The notes beneath the pieces are model-generated. The model searched no databases, had not been told where the DNA came from, and was given only the letters and a program-made list of their open reading frames with translations. The translations under genes were made by a program, and so were the position numbers. From the NCBI GenBank assembly GCA_043228905.1, contig JBHGNT010000011.1, positions 13,082,001-13,146,000 of the forward strand: a stretch of 64,000 bases of DNA, written 5' to 3'. This document shows positions 10,542 through 20,209 of the stretch, piece after piece. Each line of letters begins with the position of its first letter. The stretch's first letter is position 1. Origin of the DNA: Azolla caroliniana (lineage: Eukaryota > Polypodiophyta).

Positions 10542-12104
10542 TGTTCTTGAGATAGGGGTTGACTATATAAGCTCACCTAATGTAACAAAGTCTTCTTTTG
10601 AGCACATCTCTCTTTCTCACTATCTCTCAATGTAATTGTGCATATCTCTAGTTGCGTTGTTTGCTAGATTCATTGACAAGTCCTTAATCATCTTCCACAC
10701 CAACATCTCTACATATTATCTCCATCAAGTGGTATCAGAGTGACTTGCAATCCAACAACAACAGTAGCACAAACCTGAGAAGAGAAGAAACGTTTGAAGG
10801 GAAGGACCATGTCAACAAATCCCCATTCCCAAAGAACATGGCCTCTACATCCGGCACTCGAGTAGAAATCCAAAAGTTCGACGGCAAAAACTTTTCCCTA
10901 TGGAAGGAGATGATGCAAGATGTACTGATAATCCGACGTCAAATTGAGGCAATACGACACAATAACAAGTCAACCTCGATGGCAACAGACCAATGCTGTT
11001 CACTGGAGGAAATAGCCAGGTCGACCATTTGAATGCATCTGGTCAAGAACATCTACTTCAGTACGACCAAAGAGACGACGGCATTTACCCTATCGGAGAA
11101 GCTTTAGGCCGTTTATGAGAAGCAATCCTCCTCATCAAAGCTCATATTGATCCGACAGTTGTTCAAAATGAAGATGAGAGAGATAGATATGCCGACCTCC
11201 CACATCAACACCTTCAACCGGGTGTTATCCGAACTCTCCTCCCAAGGGATTAACTTTGAAGAAGAAGAGAAAGCCCTTGCCTTACTTTTGAGTTTGCTGG
11301 CGAGTTGGGAGGTATTCTGCACGACATTCGCCAATAGCTACCCAAAGCTGAACCTAGATGAAACGATTGGCCAAATCCTCATAGAGGACATTCACCGAAA
11401 ATCGATGGGATCACCATCAACGACTTGGTAGAAGCCCACCACTCGACTGAACAAGCCGAAAGAACCGACCGAAGAAACAGTCGGTCAAGAAGGAGGATCG
11501 ACAATTGACATCAGTCGAAGTCGAGGAATAGTTGATCAAGTGCTTTTTGCACCGATTGCAGAAAGTCTGGTCACGATGCCTCTTACTGTTGGTCAATCAA
11601 GAAGAAGGAGAGCGGTCGACAATTCGAGCAGAATCCAAGAAAATTCGACTCGAACCGTTCTCCCACTGGAAATCAAGTTAATGTTGCCGAATCCTGGTCG
11701 GGAGAAATCCTCTCATTAGAGGAATCATCGACTAGTGAAGTCTTATACAACGCGCTGTCGGGGTAGTTGTGGTTCGTGCGGCGAAGTCGCGGGGACTAAG
11801 GTCAAGGGGGAGTTGAAGGAACTTTTATAAGGCTTGCGCACAAATGTTAGGAAGATTAAGGATAAAAAGAATAAGAGTTTAAAGTAATGTGTGTGAGAGA
11901 GAGACAAGTATAGATAAAGGATAGAGACAATGTATGATTCAAGAAAGAAGATTGAGACAAAGTATGATTCTAGAAAGAAGATTGAGACAAAGTATGATTC
12001 AAAGAACAAGGGTATATGATATAAACATGATGTATATTAACAATATAATATTTTACCAACTTTACAATCCTCGATCGCAAACTGAACACATTCTCTATCG
12101 ACCC

Positions 12105-12163
12105 TTGATTTGAACCCACGACCTCAACTTCGAAACGAGAGGTTCTCCACCCAATGAGCTAGT
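12105..12163 (-). other. tRNA-like module in solo LTR L (minus strand)
   Basis: The A-box TAGCTCATTGG (minus of 12151-12161) and the B-box GGGTTCAAATC (minus of 12107-12117) are about 44 bases apart. The rest does not fold into an obvious complete tRNA, so it is a promoter-like relic or SINE-type piece rather than a tRNA gene. Confidence 0.5.
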
Positions 12164-12416
12164 CTTCTTTAATTGATTGTATTATTTTCTCACTCTCTCT
12201 TGATTCCTTGATTCCCTTTTGTTTTCCTTTCCCCTCTTTTTATAAGTATTTCCATGCATATGGTAATGTCATGCATGTAATGCATGAGTTACATCTGATG
12301 CATGATCGCCATTTGGCGCACATGCATTGCATGTGATGCATGATAGCCATCATGCTCATTTGAGCTCCCATGTATTGGGATAAGTATAATAATGGATATA
12401 ACCCTAAAACAAATAA

Positions 12417-12481
12417 CCTAGCTTAGTGGTGTATGGTTTGTGCTTGATATACAAGGTTGAGGGTTCAAGTCCCTCAATTTT
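12417..12481 (+). other. tRNA-like Pol III module in solo LTR L (outward-facing)
   Basis: The A-box TAGCTTAGTGG (12419-12429) fits TRGCNNAGYNGG. The B-box GGTTCAAGTCC (12462-12472) fits GGTTCRANTCC, 43 bases downstream, with TTTT at 12478. It points away from the element body, toward the LTR's U3 end. A decayed second copy is at 12551-12609. Confidence 0.6.
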
Positions 12482-13557
12482 ACTTAATACAATATTTAAG
12501 TTTATTCTTATATAGTGAAACACATTCTTGACAACATTTCTAAAAACAAATAGCCTACCCTAGTGGTATATACATTGTGCTTGGTTTATAAGGTTGTGGG
12601 TTCAAGTGTTTGAAATATTATTGAATTCAATATTAAAATTTATTTTTATATCGTGAAGCAAATCCTTCACGACAGCGCAAGATGCGCATACGTGGCTACT
12701 AGATTCCGAAGACACATTTCATGTCACCCGGAATATTGAATGGTTTTTGAACTATTCGGCTAGAGCCAACGGCACAATCCGACTAGTCAATGGGCAGGAA
12801 TGTAAAATTGCCAGAATTAGCGATGTGTCAATTCGACTGCCAAATGGCAATACAATCGTCCTACACCAAGTTCGGCATGTACCCGTGTTGAAGAGGAGTT
12901 TGGTCTCCATCGGCATGCTAGCCGAAGCTGGGTATAGAATGACTCTCAACAAGTGATCATGGATGATCAACCAAGGAAATCTGAAAATCGAGAATGGATA
13001 CAAGTACAATAACTTGTATCCTCTAATGGCTATCAATTTAGAAGGGGTCGTGAACATAGCCGAATCTTGTCACTCGAACCTATGACATGGCCTTCTCGGC
13101 CACATGTCACAAACCGAACTGGACCAGTTGATAGCGATTAGCTACATGCCGAAGCTCCAGACAAAGATGGACTTCTATGAGCATTGTCGCTACGGGAAAC
13201 AGACCCAAAGTTCTCACTCTCTCTACTACTCGCTGGTACATCATCCCCTAGAATTGGTCCACATAGATATATGTGGACTAATGCCTGAAAGGTCACTAGG
13301 AGGCTCCCGGTACTTCATCATATTCATAGATGACTGTACACGGAAGGTCTGGGCCTACTCGATTAGGTCGAAAGGAGAAGCACTCGAGGTCTTCTCTCGG
13401 TGGTTATCCGAAGTGGAGAACTGACCAGGACACCGAGTAAAGACACTTCGGTTGTTGAGGCCACATTTGTAAATAGCCCCTAAAATTATATATGTATAAA
13501 TATAACTAGGGCAACACTGTTCTATGGGAAAAGTTGTTGCCGTTGTTGTGTGTGTTG

Positions 13558-13589
<32 letters not shown>

Positions 13590-14315
13590 CAAAAAGCATT
13601 TTATGTTGTAACCGCTAGTTGCCGAAGGCAGAGCTCGAGGTCATTGCCTCTGAGTCTCACATTGTAATACCTCTCCTCACAGTGATCCTATTCGGAGTTC
13701 AGTGAACTCCCGTGGTTTCCCCCTATTAGGGTTTCCACGTTAATATCCTGTGTCGTCTCATTGTTTTTTGACTGTGTAAGTGCATTCATCATTATTTTAT
13801 TTCCATTTCTTCCATTGAGTGATTAAGACTTGGTTTTGGCGCCACTCCAATCGAGTTGTTTGGCCCTATGCACAAGCACTATTTGCAAAAATATGGTATC
13901 AAAGTGAACAACAAAGGAAAGAAAATGGAGGATTCATTCGGCGGCATGTTCAAGCTCACCGGCTCCAACTACCCTATATGGAAGTCGAAGATGAGGGACA
14001 TGTTGGTGATCAAAGATCTCTGGGCGCCGGTACAGTTTGGAGATGCAAGACCAGAAAAAATAGATGCTCTGAATAATGTTTCAAAACAAGAATGTTGTAA
14101 ATCGAGTCTCAGTATTTCGGAAGCTGGTGAGCCTCAGAAAGCTCGTGAGACTCATATATCAAGATGGCTCCAACATGGCGGAGCACATGAATGCTTCGAG
14201 GGGCTTATAAATCAAACAAGCTCGTTGGAGATACCTCTAGTCAATGAAGTACTTGCGTTGTTGCTGCTCAGTTCTGTCATGAAGACATACATCTTGGCTT
14301 ATCATGACATTCATC

Positions 14316-14390
14316 TTGGCGAACCAGGAATCGAACCCATAACCTCTTGGTTTACATATTGTACTTTAACCATTGTAATAACATATGTGA
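14316..14390 (-). other. tRNA-like Pol III module in F LTR (outward-facing)
   Basis: On the minus strand an A-box-like TATTACAATGGTTAAAGTAC (14380 down to 14361) is followed 42 bases later by a perfect B-box GGTTCGATTCC (14338 down to 14328). It faces the LTR's 5' end, away from the gene body. The same module is in the 3' LTR at about 19702-19776. No T-run terminator precedes the LTR edge. Confidence 0.6.
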
Positions 14391-14435
14391 GATGTAATCA
14401 TAATAATTATATGTTTAGTTATTACGAGATATTTA

Positions 14436-14563
14436 GAACATTCTAGATTATTCTAGAATGTTCTTGAATATTTCATGATTATATTTATTATTATTATTAT
14501 TCATAAATATCTAAAATATTCTAGAACATTCTAGAATACTCCATAAGGGCCTATAAATAAGAG
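14436..14563 (+). promoter_or_regulatory. Heat-shock-element clusters plus TATA in F LTR
   Basis: TTCTAGAATGTTCTTGAA (14451-14468) and TTCTAGAACATTCTAGAA (14519-14536) are each four alternating TTC/GAA units with 2-base spacing, which is the consensus heat-shock-factor site. TATAAATA lies about 15 bases after the second cluster. The same block is in the 3' LTR (19837-19949). Confidence 0.75.
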
Positions 14564-14908
14564 TCCATACACTCATCACAACTCATTCGGTTCAACACCA
14601 GTCTTTAGCCCTTAGCCTACTCCTTGTAATCTTCTTTCTCGTAATATAATCGCATTCCCATTTCTTATCTCTCACTTATACTTTTCTCTCTCTCGCACTC
14701 TCTCCCTCTTTCACTCTCTTTTGCTATCACTATCGCTATCTCTACCGCTCTCGCCATCTCTATCGTTATCGTTATCTCTATCGCCATCGCTCTCTCTCTG
14801 CTTCCTACTCAAGAGTCACGACAGTTTGAACCGAATATTTCTTTTCCCTTTCTCCAATAACCCTAGCAAGCTTTCTTCTTTATCCTTCTTCCTTTTTCCC
14901 CCGCGGTT

Positions 14909-16036
14909 ATGGAGTCGGTCAGCAAGCAAGAGTATATGCGTGTCCTTTCGGAGCTCGATATGCTCACCACTAAGTTTGTGGCATTAGAGCAAGAAAATCA
15001 AAGGCTACTCGGGGATCTTCAACAAGTCAGTACTGAGAAAGCTCATCAATATGAGGAGTTATCACAACGGGTTCATCAACTTGAGGCTACTATATTAACA
15101 TTACGAGAACAAGCGGCGGGGGTTCAAAACTCCCCAAGGGAACCAAAGATTAGCCTCCCTGCCAAGTTTGATGGTACCAGATCTCTCTTTTGAGGTTTCC
15201 TGAATCAAGTTTGTTTGGTGATTCAGTTACATCCCAATCGGTATCCAACTGATGCTGCCCGTGTGGGATTAATAGGAACCTTGCTAAGCGGTACAGCGTT
15301 AGCATGGTTTGCACCACTTCTTGAGAAGAAATCACCATTACTGGAGGATTTCGAGGCATTCGTTAAGGAGTTTCAAGCTAGTTTTGGAGATACGGATAGC
15401 ACTAGGACTGCAATAAACAAGATTCGAAGACTCCGACAAGGAGATCGTCCCGCTTCAGCTTATGCCGCAGATTTCCGTCTCTTGGCATGCGACATCCCTT
15501 GGGATGAGGCAGCCTTAATGGATCAATTCCGTCAGGGTTTGCGTAACGATGTCAAAGATCTTCTTCTTACTTTCCATGAAGATCCAAAGTCTCTTACTGA
15601 AGCTATTAGCCGAGCTGTGCGATGTGATAATCGCCTATTTGAGCGACGTTCTGAACGTCAACAAATGTTACGCCGCCAACCGGAACAGACATACGCTTCT
15701 ATAGTCGCCACACCGCCACAAGGTTCTAGACCCGTTACGAGGGATGGTCCCACTCCGATGGAAATAGAGTCGACACAACGTCGAGGGCCCTTATCAGATG
15801 CTGAGAAACAACGACGTCGGGCGCATCGCCTATGCCTCTACTGTGGTGGTCCAGGACATATAGCTGTGAATTGTCCACATAAACCCAGGCGTCAAGTTTA
15901 CCAAGTAAGTGCACATGACAACCCTACATCAAGTTCTACTATCACTTCTAATAACTTAAGTACTAAGCCTAATAGCCCATGCCATGAGAATAGATTTGAT
16001 GTCTTGAGCCAATTAGAGGATGTGTTAAACGAATAA
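14909..16036 (+). pseudogene. gag: F gag, one in-frame stop
   Basis: The start is ATG 14909 (MESVSKQEYMRVLSELDM). An N-terminal coiled coil of about 60 residues (LEQENQRLLGDLQQ, VHQLEATILTLREQ) is followed by the Retrotrans_gag-type capsid (LLSGTALAWFAPLL, FRQGLRNDVKDLLLTF) and a CCHC knuckle CLYCGGPGHIAVNC near 15834. A TGA at 15191, within a run that reads on in the same frame to 16036, breaks it. The frame ends TTA AAC GAA TAA, and the pol frame (minus 1) is open across this point. Gag forms the virus-like particle and packages RNA. With only this stop, loss of function must be recent. Confidence 0.9.
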
Positions 16037-19000
16037 GTCCGGCCAAAATAGGAGCCATTTGGTTGGACCATCCTAGTTATGTAGAGTCAGTACCTAGTTG
16101 TGGTTCCATTTCATCAAATCAAGTTAGTAGAGTTTTTTCTGCACAAGTCGAGCTTAGCACATCTACAGGTCATCGCGCCCTAGCCTCTGCCCTCCTAGAT
16201 TCCGGAGCCAATTCTTGTTTCATGGATCGCGAGTTTGCATTGACTCAAAACATCATCTTGAAAAAACTCCCAAACCCAGTAGCTGTAGGAGTCATCGATG
16301 GTCGCCCTATAGCATCAGGAGATATAGTCGAAGAGTCTGAACCAATTCGTGTAGTCCTAGGTAATTTGGCTAGTGTCATCTCATTTAACATCATTAGTAG
16401 TCCGGAGCACTCTCTAGTTCTTGGTCTTCCTTGGTTTGAGTTACATAACCCAACCATTGATTGGAGAAAAAGAACTATTGAAGAGGTCACCGTACAATCC
16501 AAGTCTCTTGAAGCTCCAACTAAGGATCTAGGATCCCCCACAATTTCAACAATCTCTATACATCAATTACGAGAGGATGGAAGAAAGGAAGACATGATGG
16601 TATTTGCGGTTTTAGCAACTCCCTCATCTAGCTCACAAGAATTGGGGGTCCAACTACCAAAGAAGTACATAGAATTCTCCGATGTGTTCGATAAGGTGAA
16701 GGCTAATAGACTACCAGAGCATCGACCATATGATTGCCCAATTGATTTGCAGCCAGGAAAAGAGCCTCCATGGGGACCAATTTATAATCTTTCGCCCACG
16801 GAGTTAGAGGTTCTTCGAGAATATATCAATGAGAACTTGGCAAATGGTTTTATCCAACATTCAAAATCTCCTGCTGGTGCACCCATCTTTTTCGTTAAGA
16901 AGAAAGATGGTACGCTTCGTATGGTCGTGGATTATCGAGGCTTGAATAAAGTGACCGTTAGAAACCGATATGCTCTCCCATTGATCTCAAGCCTTCTAGA
17001 ACGCCTCAGTGAAGCAAAGTATTTCACGAAGTTAGATCTTCGAGGTGCCTACAACCTTGTTCGAATTCGTCCTGGGGATGAATGGAAGACGGCGTTCCGC
17101 ACTCGCTATGGTCATTTTGAGTACACAGTGATGCCTTTTGGCCTCACGAATGCACCAGCAGTCTTCCAACATATGGCGAATGATATTTTTCGAGACTTCC
17201 TCGATATCTTCATCATTGTTTACCTGGATGATATCTTGATCTACTCAAAAACTCAAGAAGAACATGATATACATGTTCGCCAAGTTTTGCAACGGCTACG
17301 AGAGTATGGTCTCTATGCAAAATTGGAGAAGTGTAGTTTCGACCAATGTCAAGTGGAGTTTTTGGGGTACATAGTCTCTTCAAATGGCATCTCTATGGAT
17401 CCATCAAAGGTTCAAACAATTTTGGATTGGCAAACACCACAGTCCGTGCGAGATGTGCAATGTTTTTTGGGGTTCGCAAACTTTTATCGCAAGTTCATCA
17501 AAGATTATTCAAAAATTGTGTTGCCCCTCACTCAACTGACGCACAAGAATCGATCATTTGTATGGAGTATAGATGCGAACTCTGCATTTGAGGGTTTAAA
17601 GCAAGCATTTACATCCGCACCAATCTTAATCCATGTCGATCCAATGAGGCGCTTTATACTTGAAGCTGATGCATCGGATTTCGCACTCGGAAGTGTACTA
17701 TCCCAAATTGGTGATGATGGTGAACTGCACCCGGTGGCTTTTCACTCACGAAAATTTGAAGCCGCAGAAATCAACTATGAGATTCACGACAAAGAGCTTC
17801 TTGCCATTGTGGATTCTTTTCAACAATGGCGTCATTTTCTGGAGGGTTCTTCTCAGCAGATTATTGTCTACAATGATCATAAAAATCTAACATACTTTCA
17901 AAGTGCTCGAGTCTTGAATCGACGACAAGCTCGTTGGGCGCAGTTCTTAACTCGTTTCGATTTTGTAATTCTATATCGCCCTGGGATGCAACAAGGAAAA
18001 GCAGATGCTTTATCTAGACGTTCGTATATGGAACTTCAACCTGGAGAGGCCGCATTTGAAAGCCAAAAGCAAATCCTCTTAGGTCCTGATCGTCTACGAA
18101 TAATGGCAATGCATACCATCAACACACCGGGAGATTCAAGGCTTCTTGATTCCATTCGTGAGCAGATTGCGACTGATGCGTTCGCCCAAGAGGTTTTGAG
18201 CCATATTATCCCAAATCGTGCATCTAGCTCCCAAACTCAAAATCCTCGTCTAGACTACACCCAGTTTAGTTGGCATGATGGGTTACTTTTTCGACAAACT
18301 CTCTTGTAAGTGCCTGACGGTCCTTCTCGACTCAAAGTCATGCAACAATGTCATGACACACCAATGGCGGGACACTTCGGCATCCACAAGACTTTTGAGT
18401 TGATTTCTCGCCGATATTGGTGGCCACGGCTTCGCCATTTTGTTACGGATTATGTTCGTAGCTGTGATACATGTTGCCGATCAAAAAAGCCTCGACATCA
18501 TCCATATGGCTTATTACAGCCAATGCCTATTCCGGAGAGCCCATGGAAATCTATTTCCTTGGACTTTATTACGGATCTTCCACCTTCCAAGGGATTTGAT
18601 TCGATTCTCACGGTTGTCGATCGTTTTACGAAGATGGCACACTTCCTTCCATGCACAAAGACCATTACTAGTCAAGAGACAGCTGATTTACTCATGCGGG
18701 AGGTGTTTCGCCATCATGGTCTTCCGGATGATATTATCAGTGATCGGGGTCCCCAATTCATCTCGAAATTTTGGCGGCACATGTTCAAACTCTTACATAC
18801 TTCTTGTAAACTCTCTTCCGGCTACCATCCAGAGACTAATGGGCAGAGTGAGCGCACCAACCAAACAGTCGAGCAATATCTACGTTGTTTTGTCAACTAT
18901 CAACAAGATGATTGGGTGGATTTACTACCTTTGGCAGAATTTGCTTATAACAACTCCGAGCATTCTTCTACTGGATATTCCCCATTTTTTGCAAACATTG

Positions 19001-19668
19001 GGTACCATCCTCGTTGGACGATGCTTGAACATCCTGAACTCCCAAAAAACCCAGCTGCTGAAGATCGGCTCACTCGACTCCAAGAAGTTCAGGATATGCT
19101 TTTGCATCATTTATGTGAAGCCCAAAACACTCAAAAGAAGATTGCTGACCGTCATCGGCGTGATTCATCGACTACATTTCAAGTAGGCGATCGTGTATGG
19201 CTCTTACAAGGTAGCATTAAAACAACCCGACCTTGCTACAAATTGGATTATCAACGTTTTGGCCCATATGTCATAAGTGGTAAGATCAATGATGTGACAT
19301 TTCGTCTTGATCTTCCTCCTCATATGCGTCTTCACCCGGTCTTCCATGTTTCACTTTTGGAGCCCTACACAACGAGCTCTATTCCGGGTCGTGTTACACC
19401 TCCCCCACCTCCAATTGACGTTTCCAATGGCTCTGAATATGAGGTTGCCGCTATCCTCGACTCCAAGATCATTCGCAACAAACTATACTACTTGGTTGAT
19501 TGGTTAGGCTATACACCTAATGATCGAACATGGGAGCCTGCCGAACATCTTGCCAATGCCTCCGACATGGTTGTTGCATTTCACAACCAATATCCTCATA
19601 AACCAAGTCTGAACTCTTTTCTTCCGACTCGTGCAACTCGTCATCGAAAAGGGGGGATAATGTCATGA
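16037..19668 (+). pseudogene. pol: F pol: protease-RT-RNase H-integrase-chromodomain, one in-frame stop
   Basis: The frame is open across the gag stop and has no plain ATG at its head, so expression by minus-1 frameshift from gag is likely. Protease has LLDSGANSCF at about 16195. RT has KKKDGTLRMVVDYRGLNKVT, LDLRGAYNLVRI, MPFGLTNAPAVFQ and YLDDILIYS (17221). RNase H has LEADASDFALGSVLSQ and DKELLAIVDS. A TAA at 18307 then interrupts the same frame. Integrase follows with an HHCC zinc region (HFGIHKTFELISRRYWWP, CDTCCRSK), the catalytic core (LDFITDLPPSKG, IISDRGPQF, PETNGQSERTNQ) and a chromodomain (EYEVAAILDSKI, YYLVDWLGYTPNDRTWEP). The chromodomain would steer integration to heterochromatin, which fits the nested setting. 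Confidence 0.93.
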
Positions 19669-20209
19669 AGACATACATCTTGGCTTATCATGACATTCAT
19701 CTTGGCGAACCAGGAATCGAACCCATAACCTCTTGGTTTACATATTGTACTTTACCCATTGTAATAACATATGTGAGATGTAATCATAATAATTATATGT
19801 TTAGTTATTACGAGATATTTAGAACATTCTAGATTATTCTAGAATGTTCTTGAATATTTCATGATTATATTTATTATTATTATTATTCATAAATATCTAA
19901 AATATTCTAGAACATTCTAGAATACTCCATAAGGGCCTATAAATAAGAGTCCATACACTCATCACAACTCATTCGGTTCAACACCAGTCTTTAGCCCTTA
20001 GCCTACTCCTTGTAATCTTCTTTCTCGTAATATAATCGCATTCCCATTTCTTATCTCTCACTTATACTTTTCTCTCTCTCGCACTCTCTCCCTCTTTCAC
20101 TCTCTTTTGCTATCACTATCGCTATCTCTACCGCTCTCGCCATCTCTATCGTTATCGTTATCTCTATCGCCATCGCTCTCTCTCTGCTTCCTACTCAAGA
20201 GTCACGACA
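19661..20209 (+). repeat. F 3' LTR
   Basis: 549 bp, matching 14275-14823 at all but one position. The pol stop (TGTCATGA...) overlaps its start: the pol frame ends ...GGIMS with TGA at 19666-19668. Confidence 0.95.

Larger units (their letters stand above)
11756..12674 (-). mobile_element. L: solo LTR of gypsy D/M-type (919 bp), 4-bp target duplication GCGC
   Basis: The ends TGTCGGGG and CTTCACGACA form the terminal inverted repeat TGTCG/CGACA seen in D, M, K1 and K2. GCGC flanks both sides (11752-11755 and 12675-12678), and removing the LTR restores the copia E frame. By analogy with D the sense strand is minus; a TATAAAAAG lies on the minus strand at about 12235. Three tRNA-like modules lie inside (about 12105-12165 minus, 12415-12481 plus, 12550-12610 plus). 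The last two are copies of a duplication of about 140-150 bases. Confidence 0.82.
10542..13452 (+). mobile_element. E: degenerate copia element, 5' LTR to integrase, split by solo LTR L
   Basis: A short putative 5' LTR (10542-10727, TGTTCTTGAG...TCCATCA, TATATAAG at about 10565) is followed by a PBS TGGTATCAGAG at 10730. Gag and integrase follow, with a solo LTR inserted at 11756-12674. The element is cut at 13452 by G1. No 3' LTR is present, so the LTR ends are tentative. Confidence 0.65.
10838..13452 (+). pseudogene. gag-pol: E gag-pol pseudogene (copia)
   Basis: Gag from ATG 10838 reads MASTSGTRVEIQKFDG and LWKEMMQDVL, typical of copia UBN2-type gag. In-frame stops occur at 11030 and 11429, with gag motifs on both sides (INTFNRVLSELSSQG and LLSLLASWEVF). 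After the nested LTR the protease/pre-integrase region resumes (WLLDSEDTFHVT, where the catalytic DSGA is DSED, so the protease is inactive). Then come HVPVLKRSLVSIGMLAEAG, LGHMSQTELDQL and the integrase start (HIDICGLM, GGSRYFIIFIDD). It ends at 13452 before the second catalytic aspartate, where G1 begins. Not functional. Confidence 0.8.
14275..14823 (+). repeat. F 5' LTR
   Basis: It begins TGTCATGA with an inverted copy TCATGACA 19 bases on. It contains an antisense tRNA-like module (14316-14390), two heat-shock-element clusters (14436-14474 and 14519-14536), CTATAAATAA at about 14550 and a pyrimidine-rich R-U5 with TATCGC-type simple repeats. Confidence 0.95.
14275..20209 (+). mobile_element. 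F: complete, very recent Ty3/gypsy chromovirus
   Basis: The LTRs are 549 bp each (14275-14823 and 19661-20209) and differ at one position by eye (TTTAACC versus TTTACCC). The target duplication AGTTC is perfect (14270-14274 and 20210-20214). The polypurine tract AAAAGGGGGGATAA ends at 19660. The interior encodes gag, then protease-RT-RNase H-integrase-chromodomain. This is the youngest insertion that can be dated by LTRs here, yet both gag and pol have one stop each. Confidence 0.96.

Noticed and set aside
12417-12481. A genuine tRNA gene
   Set aside because: A- and B-boxes fit, but I cannot form a full acceptor stem and anticodon arm; treated as a tRNA-like promoter module.
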